From assembly GCA_022559845.1 (NCBI GenBank), contig CM040125.1:327863829-327927828 (forward strand): a DNA stretch of 64,000 bases, in the 5' to 3' direction. The notes under the pieces were generated by a model. That model had not been told where the DNA came from, did not search any database, and saw only the letters and a list, made by a program, of their open reading frames with translations. Every line of letters begins with the position of its first letter. Positions within the stretch are counted from its first letter, which is position 1. This document shows, in pieces, positions 22,456 to 32,290 of this stretch. The stretch is from Amorphophallus konjac (taxonomy: Eukaryota > Streptophyta > Magnoliopsida > Alismatales > Araceae). The position numbers were made by a program, and so were the translations under genes.

Positions 22456-23530
22456 GTTTTCAAAACTAACTTAGTTTAGAATAATTCAAAAAAGTAAGGG
22501 TTCGGGGGTCCAGAATGTGAAATATTGATCCGATCGGCATTCCGATCGTTCCAACACGACCTGGGAGGTAGACATGACTTCTCAGAGCTGACAGATTCCA
22601 AATCGGACATCCAGTTTGAGCCCGACGCTAAAATAACTCAATTTAAAACTAAGTTAGTTTTCAAAACTAACTTAGTTTAGAATAATTCAAAAAAGTAGGG
22701 GTTCGGGAGTCCAGAATGTGAAATACTGATCCGATCGGCATTCCGATCATTCCAATACGACCTGGGAGGTAGACGTGACTTGTCAGAGCTGACGGATTCC
22801 AAATCGGACATCTGGTTTGAGCCCGACGCTAAAATTACTCAATTCAAAACTAAGTTAGTTTTCAAAACTAACTTAGTTTAGAATAATTCAAAAAAGTAGG
22901 GGTTCGAGGGTCCAGAATGTGAAATACTGATGCGATTGGCATTCCGATCGTTCCAACACGACCTGGGAGGGTGAAGTGACTTGTCAGAGCTGACGGATTC
23001 CAAATCAGACATCCGGTTTGAGCCCGACGCTCAAAAGTGTATTTTGTAAATGCACTTAGTTTAAAATTAAAGCAGTCGGGTTCAGGGGTCCATAATGTGA
23101 AATACTAATCCGATCGGCATTCCGATCGTTCCAACACAACCTGGGAGGTAGACGTGACTTGTCAGAGCTGACGGATTCCAAATAAGACATCTGGTTTGAG
23201 CCCGATGCTCAAAAGTGCATTTTGTAAATGCACTTGGTTAAAAATTAAATCTGTCGGGTCCGAGGGTCCAGAATGTGAAATACTAATCCGATTGGCATTC
23301 CAATCGTTCCAACACGACCTGGGAGGTAGACGTGACTTGTCAGAGCTGACGGATTCCAAATCGGACATCCGGTTTGAGCCCGACGCTAAAAAGTGCATTT
23401 TGTAAATGCACTTGGTTTAAAATTAAAGCAGTCGGGTCTGGGGGTCCAGAATGCGAAATACTGATTCGATCGGCATTTCAATCGTTCCAACACGACCTGG
23501 GAGGTAGACGTGACTTGTCAGAGCTGACGG
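22456..23530. repeat. CACTA internal tandem repeat, 3 x 201 bp then 3 x 178 bp
   Basis: The motif CCAGAATG (CCATAATG in unit 4) recurs at 22510, 22711, 22912, 23090, 23268 and 23446, giving spacings of 201, 201, 178, 178 and 178. All units share the core GATCGGCATTCCGATCGTTC (self-complementary GATCGG/CCGATC) and GACCTGGGAGGTAGACGTGA. Linkers differ: the long type has AACTAAGTTAGTTTTC, the short type has GTGCATTTTGTAAATGCAC, itself a perfect palindrome. The last unit is cut short at about 23530. Confidence 0.9.
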
Positions 23531-23663
23531 GGGTCTACAATTGGATATCTTTACAGTCATCGATTTGATATTATGTTTGATTTAAATTCATATAATCTAA
23601 TAAAATATTTAATTTATCTTTATACTAATTTTTTTATCTATGTATGTTTTTTTTAATATAGGA

Positions 23664-23745
23664 GGATTCTTCTGCGAGCGACAGCACAGTAGATGAGCAG
23701 GGCGAGGGGGATGAAGATATGGACGATCTGGAGGATATTTGTTGA
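23664..23745 (+). pseudogene. Terminal exon of a CACTA-encoded protein (acidic tail)
   Basis: After a polypyrimidine tract and the acceptor TTTTAATATAG, an open frame encodes an acidic C terminus containing EQGEGDEDMDDLEDIC, then TGA at 23743. An acidic tail in the last exon before the subterminal region fits a CACTA gene product. No upstream exon remains, so the protein cannot be identified. Confidence 0.45.
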
Positions 23746-23914
23746 TTTTGATGTATATTTTTCTATGTAACGCTGATGAGTTTATTGTGATATTTGATGT
23801 AATTTTAATTAAACAATTTTTTTTATTTTTGTTTGTGTGTATTTTTTGTTTTCGGTGATTTTGTAAACAAGTTTTTAATACAAATTCTTTGTTTTAAAAA
23901 AATAAAAAATATTT

Positions 23915-24427
23915 AGGACGGATTTTGAGACGGATCCGTCTGAAATTTGCGACGGATATAAGGACGGAAATAAATCTGTCTGAAATGCAAGATGGATTTC
24001 AGACGACTAAGTGCGAAAGTACAGACGGATATTTAGACGGAATTTTTCTATCGCAAACATCAAACGGATTTTGAGACGGATCCGTCTGGAATTTGCGACG
24101 GATATCACGACGAAATTAATTTGCGTCGAAAAATTGAGATGGATATTTAGACGAAATTATTCTATCGCAAAATTCAGACGGATTGTAAGACGGTACATTC
24201 CGTCTGAAGTACCGACGCAATTTACGGCGGATTTTTATTCTGTCTGAAATTTAGAACATAATTTAGGACGGAATCAAATCCCTCGGTTATTTGTGACTAA
24301 TGTTTTTAGACGGCCTTATTCTGTCGCAATTCCATCGTAAATCCGTCACAAAATCTATTAGCGACGGATTTTGCGACGGAATTGCGACGGAAAATGGTCG
24401 TCGCAAAAGCCGCTTTTTCTTGTAGTG
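23915..24427. repeat. CACTA subterminal repeats (GACGGA / TCCGTC)
   Basis: About 25 copies of GACGGA/TCCGTC-like hexamers occur in both orientations with GCGACGG variants. Dense short motifs next to the terminus are where CACTA transposases bind in known elements. The outermost 20 bases are the terminal inverted repeat. Confidence 0.8.
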
Positions 24428-25620
24428 CGTGTTCCTTCTTCAAATGACCCTAAGCGAGGGCTTGTTCTTTATGGCTTCTATTCCTCCAGGCGGGGTGTGT
24501 TGGTTCACGTGCCCCCCATGGCGGGGTACATTTCTTCTTCAAATGCCCCTAAGCTGGGGTGAGTTTCTCTCTTTGTGTGCCCCCAGGGGGGTATAGTCTT
24601 TGCTTCTCATGCCCCTATAGCATGGTGTAGTTCTTCCTCAAATGCCCTTAAAATCGGGGTAGATTTTTGAATACCCCTAAGCTAGGGTGAATTTTTCACG
24701 GCTTCTATGCCCCCTTGGCGGGGTATGTCGCTTCTTCAAATGCCCCTTAGGTGGGGTATACCTTTCTTCATATGCTCCCAGGTCGAGATGTATGTCTCTT
24801 TGCTTCTGTGCCCCCAGACCGGGTGTATTCTTGCTCTATTTTCTTTTAGACCCCCCTATGGCGGGATATATTTCTCTTCAGGTGCCCCTAGATCAGGGTG
24901 TAACTCTGTTGCTTGTTGTGCCCCTAGGTCGGGGTAGATTCTGTTACTTCTTCTGCCCCAGAGTGGGGTATATTTCTCTTCGTATGCCCCTAAATCGGGG
25001 TGTATTCTTTGTCCTATATGTCCCCTGCGTCGGGTGTGTTTTGCTTCTCGTGCACCCCGGGTGGAGTGTGTTTCTTTCTTTATATGCCCCCATGGCCGGG
25101 GTGGATTCTGCTGCTTCTTATGCCCCAGAGCGGGGTACACTTCTCTTAATATGCCCTTAAGCTGGGGTGTGTCTTATGCTTCTTATGTCCCGTGGCGGTG
25201 TATATTTCTTCTTCAAAAGCCCTTAAGCCAGGGTGTAACTTTTGCTTTATGTGCCCCCGAATCGGGGTGGATTCTCTTCATGTGCCCCCGTGACGTGGGT
25301 ATATCCTTTATGGCTTCTATGCCCCCAGGCGGGGTGTAAATTCTTGTTTTCATGCCCCCCGTGCGGGGTGTGTTTCTTTTGCTTCATACACCCCCATGGC
25401 GGGGTACATTTCTTCTTCAAATACCCCTAAGCCGGGGTGCAACTCTACTTCTTCTTATGACCCCAGGTCGGGGTAGATTCTTCTCACGTGCCCCTGAGTC
25501 GGGACGTATTCTCTTCATGTGCCCCCAGGAGCGGGGTGCATTCTTTCTTGCCTCTTATCCCCCATGGCGGGGTATATTTCTTCTTCTTATCCCCCATGGC
25601 GGGGTATATGCATGCTCTCT
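24428..25620. repeat. Element C array 8, right part
   Basis: Continues the TGCCCCnnGGCGGGGTGT array for about 35 more units of 30-37 bp. The CCCC/GGGG pairing persists while the loop bases (AGGC, ATGG, TAAGC, GAATC, GAGC) vary widely. Plus-strand frames up to 157 codons (24687-25160) result from the stop-poor repeat. Confidence 0.88.
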
Positions 25621-26357
25621 TCGGGAGTGGTGGCCGTGCTTGGCCTCATTGCTATAAAAGCATCCCCCATAGCAGGCAGGAATTCATCAAGCTATAGTTG
25701 CAGCTTATTGGATCTTCTAACAGCCACTCGAGAGATCGTCTTGTGCCGGATAGAGGCAGCTGGAAGGTGGAACGGACTGGGGCATTGCACCCCAGACTTG
25801 GACCCTCCCAGAGTCGGGCGGGATGTCAGTCGTCTTCTTGTCCTTTTGGTCGGCGATGCTTGCCAACTTTTCTTTTTGTCCTTTCTTTTCTTCTCTTCTT
25901 TTTTGTGTAATAGACCAAGGTAGGTGTGCAGGAGAGCACTCACCCCCTCAAGGAGGGGATGAGTGGTTTGCTCCACCGCGTCAATCCCACTGTGGTAATC
26001 TTTGTTCAGCAAGGGTGTCGACGGATATGGCCGTACAACCCTCTCTCCCCAATTCTTTCTCTTCTTTTTCTTTGTTTCTTTCTTTTCTTTCTTTTTCTTC
26101 TTAGGGAAGTGGGGTTTGATTTCCCCTCCCTTCTTCTCTCTTTCTCTTCTTTTTTTTGGCGGCCTTCATGATTCCTGGAAGCTGCAGGCGCCTCGGAGTA
26201 GCATCCTCGAGGCCACAAAGACAATTGCGTCTAGTCCGACTTTTCTCCCCATAGGGATGGCGAAGACAGCACCTGCAATTCGTCAAAGCAGACAAACAAC
26301 GTTTATTGGGAGGCCATGAGGCCCTGAATCCCGGCGAAGATATGAAGGGTGGCATCC
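25621..26357 (-). other. Element C leader between primer site and arrays
   Basis: About 740 bases of mostly unique sequence with two CT-rich tracts (25870-25915, 26040-26160). In the minus direction this would be the start of the internal RNA, where gag normally begins. Minus-strand frames (for example 26012 to 25692) show no capsid or zinc-knuckle motif. I cannot assign coding function. Confidence 0.5.
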
Positions 26358-26375
26358 GTCCCACCGGGCGTGCCA
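26358..26375 (-). other. Element C primer-binding site
   Basis: The minus strand reads TGGCACGCCCGGTGGGAC, starting TGG (complement of tRNA CCA) four bases from the right LTR. Primer sites of this form occur in plant gypsy elements; I have not identified the tRNA. Confidence 0.7.
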
Positions 26376-27265
26376 GACTTGTGGACGCACTTTTTATTCA
26401 ATAATAATTTTATTTATTTGTCGGATTCATTTATTGGTTTATTAAGTGCGTGGGCGTGCCAGTCACAAAGTGACGATTTATTCGGGCTTCAAGGAAGCCG
26501 TTGGTGCGCGCGATCTGACTAATCAAACAGTTGTGTAATTCGGGTCGGGACCAAAACCCGCCGCACCATAAAGGTCACGTCATCATTTATATCCCCTTGG
26601 AGAGGGGAACACCCTTGATTAATCGCCATGAATAAGGGCCTCATGGCTAGGAAACTACATCGAGAGAAATAAGATGATAACGATCTTGAATCAGTTGGAG
26701 ACCCCTATGTCGGGAAGCAAGCATTCGAAACATGTCAGTCACTCAGGGGGACCATTTAATATTCGAACTAGTGTCCGACTTAAAATTATCGTGATCGTCA
26801 CGGGAAAATCGGAGTGCATGTATGCCGTGATACGGTAAATTTATTGTTCAGATGAATGGGAAACATTCAGTTAAATCCTGGTTAGAGTGGCAGGAAATTA
26901 GTGAGTTTATTGGACCGGTGCAAGATCAAGTCAGGACCATTCTGGGGAAGCTTCCCGCGGTCAGAGCGAGGCTTGCATGGGTATCGTTAATATTTTCCGT
27001 GCCGATGGGGCAGCGGAAAAATGTCCCGGGATTAGATCCCAGAACAAAGACATGTACAGAGGTAACTGGCTACAGGCCTAGGATGTGGGTCAGGCAATGA
27101 CCGTGATTGGGACGAACCCGAGGTCCAAGCGTGACTAATGGAGGTCTTATCGATATTCCAATGTATAGGGTCCGGGGATGACGAGAGCCATATCGTTCTG
27201 TTCAATGTTATTATTATTATTTATTGTTATTATTATTTATCTATTTATTTATTTTCTATGTTGCT

Positions 27266-28043
27266 TGAAGAGGCAAGATCTCGCGCTGGTCCTGAGCGGG
27301 CAGTGGATCACCGGATAGTGAACTGCAAGAAAGGGAAACGGATCAGGAGGACCAGGGATGAGTCTCTGGGGAAAACCCTCCGATGGTTAAGTCAGTAGAG
27401 CTATGGTGGGAGCAATATAGGGAGGAAGTAGCTTCTACGCGAGATCCCTCTCGACCAGAAGGGTGAAGTGGTTCCTACTCAGGAGTTTTGAGCGTGTGAT
27501 TGCCCTTACCTTTTGCCGGAGGGTATCCCTGGGTTAAGTAGTGCGCCGCCTTCTAGAGTCCTGTAAGTCGAGGGGTTTCAGGTGGGGGTTACGTCCTCGA
27601 CGTGAGATTTTATTACCTTATCGTTGGAGTGTTATCACCTTGGGGAGCTGGAGTCCCTCACCTTTATAAATTCCTGCCCACAAAGGCCTCTTAACGGCTG
27701 CATGGATAAGCAATCGTCGGCCGTACCGAGCTCAGAGAGGCCAGCCCTATCCGGGTGGTAGGCTTAGCTCAGACGAAGATGGGTCGGATTGGCCGACATG
27801 CGCCTTCTTCCCCTAGGCGGAGAGATGGCTCGGGCATGGACCTTTCCTGTGACCTGACTGACACTCGGGCCTTTCGAGCCTAGAGGCCGCCTAGGAAGGT
27901 AGTATTCCCGAGCGAATCTTTTATTGAGCTTTCTGTTCTAAGTGGGCCCTGTGGGCTGTCACTTGGGCGAGTGTGGCCTTGTTTGGTCCTAATGGGCCTA
28001 CTTCGGCAGCTCTTTGAATGGGCTGCAAAAATCCCCCTCTCCA
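27266..28043 (-). mobile_element. Element B left (3') LTR
   Basis: Starts TGAAGAGGCAAGATCTCGCG and ends CCCCCTCTCCA. TATA box TATAAAGG in minus orientation at 27661-27668, repeated in the right LTR (36768-36773) and in B' (59472-59477, plus). No hairpin series is seen in this LTR, unlike the chromovirus-like LTRs. Confidence 0.9.
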
Positions 28044-28066
28044 CTTGTCCCCCTCCTACTCCCGAG
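28044..28066 (-). other. Element B polypurine tract
   Basis: The minus strand next to the 3' LTR reads GAGTAGGAGGGGGACAAG, a purine-rich primer for plus-strand synthesis. Confidence 0.7.
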
Positions 28067-28350
28067 CCAAAGGAGGCTCGGATGTGTAGCCTTTTAGGGT
28101 TTTGGACCTGCGTGGGTCAGGTGGGTGGAGATCTGGATGTGTTATGAAGCCACATGTCGTGGTCACCTGGGCCCGTAATAATTACAATCCTGACGGATTT
28201 GAACTGAAGGGCCCCCCTTTTCTCGGAGGTCGGAACGACGCGTCGCCTCCCGCGTGGGTTTATAGGCGTTGGGCGCTGGTTGTCATCCCATACTCTTTCC
28301 GTTTTTAGGATTTTGGCTTTCCTTCGCTTCTTTACTTTTGGGGCTCTTCG

Positions 28351-30755
28351 ATGCTCCGTGAGGACACAGCGGAGGAGCAGAAACTTGCGGCGGCGTTTAA
28401 GGAGTTGGCGAAGATAACTATGGAGGCGGTCCGGCAGCTTCCTCCTCCCCTGGAATCTTCGAGGTCTCGAGAGAATTCTTCTTCAAGTTCTTCCTCGGAA
28501 TCTATGGCAAGCCAGCGTTCGGGTGCCGAGGGATGGGGCGACGAACCGGTGGTGAGAGCGCCGGTCCAGAACTGCAGCAAGTTGGGGAAGCCGAGGTGTA
28601 GAGGCTGGAGCATCAGTTTCGCCTGCCTCGCAAGTATAGCTTTGCTGCTGCTACCCCATATGAGACATGCCTGGATTCTCGCACGGGCCACATCTACATC
28701 TTTCTTCTAGCGTGGAAGAGCTGGTTTCGCCTCCCCTTCGAGCCCTTCATCCTCACGCTTCTCAACTTTTTCCAGTTGGCACCCATTCAGTTGGTAGCCA
28801 ACTCGTACATTCTCCTCTCTGCTTTCTGAATCCTCTCTCATCAGTGCGGGGTTCCTCTTTCCTTGGACCTCTTCTACTATTTCTTCGAGTTGAAGGCGCA
28901 CCTGTTGGCTGGGAAGGGTTTTTACTTCATCCAGGCGAGGAGGAATAGGAGCTGTATTTCGTAGGCAGCGATGGATTCTTCGCATAAAGGGTGGAAGACC
29001 CAATTTTTCTTGGTGGGGATAAACTCGGTGGGGGAAACCTGGAGGTGCCATGTAATGGCCAATTTCCACCTGAATATCCCTCCTAGACAGGACGAGTTCC
29101 CCCCTCATGTGGAGGAGTATGCTGCCATCCTGCTGAGGAATCGCCAGTCCACCGAGGAATTGGTGACCCCGGAAAACATAGAGCGGTGTCTTCTTACGCG
29201 GCTGCATCCGTCGGGCTCAGGTGCCGCCACTTAGATCTTCCTTCAGAGGTGGGGGTCATCTTTCCTTTTCCTGATTACACCTTCTTCTTGGTGCAGACAC
29301 CAGGCGGGAGCCTCTGGAGGAGGCCGCTGAGATCATTGACCTTGGCGACGACTCGGCGGCTGATGAACCAGGCGCCCCTGTGGGTCGCTCCCAAGCCCGG
29401 GACAAGAGCAAAGGGGCGGCCTCCGAGGGGACTTCTGGGCCGTGCGGGGTGAAGCGCAAGGATCCCGTGGAGGAGAGGTTGCGGGAGGCCGTGAAGGCTA
29501 GGAAACGGGCCAGGAAGGCCGGGGCCATCCCCGCCGTTGGGGGCAATTCTGGCTCGGCGGCGCTCCCCTCTCTGGGGCAAGATAGGGCCGACCCTACCGA
29601 GCCAGCTCTCCCATCTGCTGAGCGAGAGGGGGCCGAGGAGACCAGGGGCACCCCGGGGGGTGATGGTGATGGGTCGGCTCTCCCCTCGTTGGGAATAGAG
29701 GGGGCCGAAGTTGAACCAACCGCGGATGAGGCAGGGGCCCCGGTCGAGGTGGGCGACGTGCGGGCCGCGATGGTTGAGGTTGGGGGTTCGCCGGAAGAGG
29801 CGTCGCAGCCCCAAACGACTGTGGTGCACGGAGCGGCCAGGCTTGTAGCGTCGGTCGAGGTCAGGGGTTCGCCTACGAGGCGTCGCAACCCCAACCGACC
29901 GTAGTGCGCGAGGCGGTCGATCCCGCAGCTCGACTTTGGCCTTCTGGCGAGGCGCCAGGTGCGGAGAGGGTTTCCATGCCGGTGGCTCTGGAAAGGCTCG
30001 GCATCTCGAGCACTTTATACCAGCTTTGCCGCGAGGTGTCCACGAGGATGAAAGGGGGAGACAAGCGTCATTCTCCACCCGGGGTCCTCGACATCATTAT
30101 GGAGGGCGGCCTGGTCATGGCCAAGATGGGGGCCACAATGGCGGAGACTTATGCCCGGTCAGAGTCAGAGCGGTCGAATCTTGCTTGGACCCTCGGAGGG
30201 TGTAAGAGGAAACTAGCTCGACTCAATGAGGCGCATGAGGGGCTCCGACGGGAGTTCTCCACGATCAGGGAGTTGTCGCGGTCGAGCCGGCTGGAGGTCG
30301 GAGTGCTGACCGAGCAACTAACCAAGGCCCAAGAATCGCTCGAGAGGAAAAGTAAACTCCTTGAAGAGGAGCGCCTTCTTCATCTCAAGCTGGATGGCTG
30401 TTGGGAGGCCGACCCCGTCGAGTTGGTGGACCGGGCGGAGGCAGCGGAGCGCCTTCGTTTAGAGGCCGAGGCCGACCGAGCTGAGGTGGAGAGGCAATCG
30501 GTCAAGGCCGAGGAGTGGGCGGCCGAGGCCAAACAGAAGTCGGCCGAGGCAGAGAAACGATCGGTGGAGGCCGAGGAGCGGGCAGCCGAGGCGGAGCGGG
30601 AGAAGGCCGAGCTTTCCGACAGGATGGGACTGGCCAGGGCGGAGGTGATCGAGCAATACAAGGGCTTAGAGGCCTACCGGGCCGACCTGCAGGAAGCTGC
30701 CCTTCCCTACTATGAGTCAGCACTTCACCAAGGCATCCGCAAGGGGTTTAAGTAG
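28351..30755 (+). pseudogene. Antisense gene of element B (putative gypsy-type transposon domain, coiled coil), decayed
   Basis: This runs opposite to gag-pol, between the end of pol and the 3' LTR. From 28614 the plus strand encodes FRLPRKYSFAAATPYE, then WFRLPFEPFILTLLNFFQLA, LSLDLFYYFFELKA and SSHKGWKTQFFLVG. This pattern matches plant proteins annotated as putative gypsy-type transposon domain (Pfam Transposase_28, from memory), known as antisense ORFs of Tat-lineage elements. A GT-AG intron fits at 29221-29296 (donor CAG/GTGCC, acceptor TTGGTGCAG). Removing it keeps frame into an Ala/Glu/Pro-rich region and then a long coiled coil (about 30200-30690, with AEERAAEAEREKAEL). Defects: frame change near 28565; stops at 28599, 28827 and 28962; frame change near 29870 next to a short duplicated GSPEEASQPQ-like segment. 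The role of such proteins is unknown. Confidence 0.8.
29221..29296 (+). other. Inferred 76-nt intron in the antisense gene
   Basis: GT at 29221 and AG at 29295-29296, with a pyrimidine-rich stretch before the acceptor (TACACCTTCTTCTTGG). The upstream frame would hit TAG at 29232-29234 without splicing. With splicing, phase moves exactly into the open frame that runs to about 29870. Inferred from frame continuity only. Confidence 0.65.
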
Positions 30756-30839
30756 GGTTACCACCGAGCAGTAGCTTATGCTGGGGAACAAGATTCTGGG
30801 ATCGACTTCCCCTCTGGCCAACGCTATGACTCGGACATG

Positions 30840-32290
30840 TCATCTTCCAGCTCCTCTGCGTCGTGCGGGGTAGATCCAGAGGGCTCTTCTCCTGAGGGGT
30901 CGCTGCGTTCCACGTCCGAGGGAAGAGAACTTGCATAGTGTGGCTGCATTCCACGTCCGAGGGATGGGTTCCCCTTCCATTGTAGATATCCGATATGCTC
31001 CTTTCCCGAGCGTCTCGACCACTCGGTAGGGGCCTTCCCAGTTAGGGGATAGCTTGCTCGCCACCTCTAGTGGTTGAGAGGCTTCGGCTTTCCTAAGGAT
31101 GAAGTCTCCCGGTTAGAAGTGCCTGTCTCGGACTTTGGTGTTGTAGTATCGAGTGAGGCGGCGATGGTACTCCGTTGCTCGGATGCTGGCAATCTCTCAG
31201 AGTTCATCTGCTAGGTCGAGGTTCTCGAGTAATTTTTGCTCGTTTACCTCGGGCGAGAAGTAGATGACTCGGAGGGAGGGATTGGCGATCTCCAACGGAA
31301 TGACGGCCTCGGTGCCATATACCAACTGGAAAAAACTTTCACTGGTTTCCGTTCTGGGAGTCGTTCTATGGGACCAAAGTACGCTAGGCAGTTCCTCGAG
31401 CCAGTTGCCCTTGGCCTTGCCGAGTCTAGTCTTTATGCCTTTTAAGATAGTCTTATTGGCATTCTTGACTAGCCCGTTGGCCTGAGGGTGGGCGACCGAA
31501 GTGAAGTGGTTACGAATACCTAGGTCGGCACATCTGTCTCGGAAATAACGAGATTCAAATTGCCGACCGTTATCGCTCACTATCACCTGGGGGATGCCGT
31601 AAAGACAAATGATCGACTTCCAGATGAAACTCCAGATGACTGTCTCGATGATCCTCGCCGTGGCTTCGGCCTCGATCCACTTGGTAAAGTGGTCGATGGA
31701 GACGATGATAAACTTCTTCTGGGCTTGAGCCGTAGGGAACGGCCCAAGAATGTCAATCCCCCACCGAGCGAACGGGTATGGCTCAGTCAGGGTGACGAGC
31801 TCCGTAGCCGGCTGATGGACTAAGTGGTCGAATCGCTGGCATCAATCGCATTGTTGCACGTAGGCCGTGCAGTCGCGCTGCAGAGTGGGCCACCAGTAAC
31901 CCTACCATAGCAGGATCCGGGTGATTGACCTTCCTCCTGAGTGCGCTCCGCACAGGCCTTCATAAGTATCTTGGATAGTTCGATTGGCTTCGTAGGGGCC
32001 GAGGCACTTCAGGAGGGGACCGGAGAAAGATCTCCGGTAGAGAGTGTCATCTAGAACGACGAAGCGCCGGGCTTGGTACTTCAATCTGTGGGCCTCTCGG
32101 GGGTCGGAAGGCTCTTGAGAGTCCCGGAGCCACGACAGGTAGGGGGTGCGCCAGTCGCTCGGAATGGCTGAGTCAACAGTAAGGAGCTCCGAGTCAATGC
32201 TCGGGCGCTCTAGCTCTTCAAGGAGGACCGATCGGGTACCGTCGGGGTCGAGAGAGGAGGCCAGCCGAGAGAGGGCGTCCGCTTGGGAGT
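30840..32290 (-). pseudogene. Element B integrase, catalytic residue lost
   Basis: Minus strand. YQARRFVVLDDTLYRRS and CGAHSGGRSI precede the zinc-binding region. The core follows with FIIVSIDHFTKWIEAE (first Asp), VIVSDNGRQFES (second Asp) and then HPQANGLVKNANKTI, where family members have VE; here the codon is AAG, so the catalytic Glu is Lys. The C-terminal part (LSPNWEGPYRVVETLGKGAYRI) is typical of gypsy integrases and ends near 30840. In-frame stops occur near 31905, 31844, 31200 and 31114. Integrase would insert the DNA copy; this one could not. Confidence 0.88.

Larger units (their letters stand above)
22454..24427 (+). mobile_element. CACTA (En/Spm-type) transposon fragment, left terminus missing
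   Basis: The right end reads GCGGCTTTTTCTTGTAGTG, the inverted CACTACAAG terminus of CACTA elements. The 3-bp duplication CGT flanks it (22451-22453 and 24428-24430), and the interrupted C array continues on both sides with little or no loss. The left end begins ACGTTTTCAAAAC rather than CACTA, so the left terminus is absent or very altered. It contains a six-unit tandem repeat, one terminal exon and a GACGGA-rich subterminal region. No transposase domain is present. Confidence 0.8.

Noticed and set aside
23162..23405. Overlapping open frames on both strands in the CACTA repeat
   Set aside because: They follow from the repeat; the 178-bp unit is not a multiple of three, so the frame is not kept.
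24687..25160. 157-codon open frame, plus strand, in array 8
   Set aside because: The repeat unit lacks stop codons in several phases and its length varies, so open frames arise by chance on both strands. There is no recognisable domain.
29275..30078. 267-codon minus-strand frame in element B
   Set aside because: It is antisense shadow of the GC-rich antisense gene; pol has already ended at about 30840 and it has no gag or pol motif.
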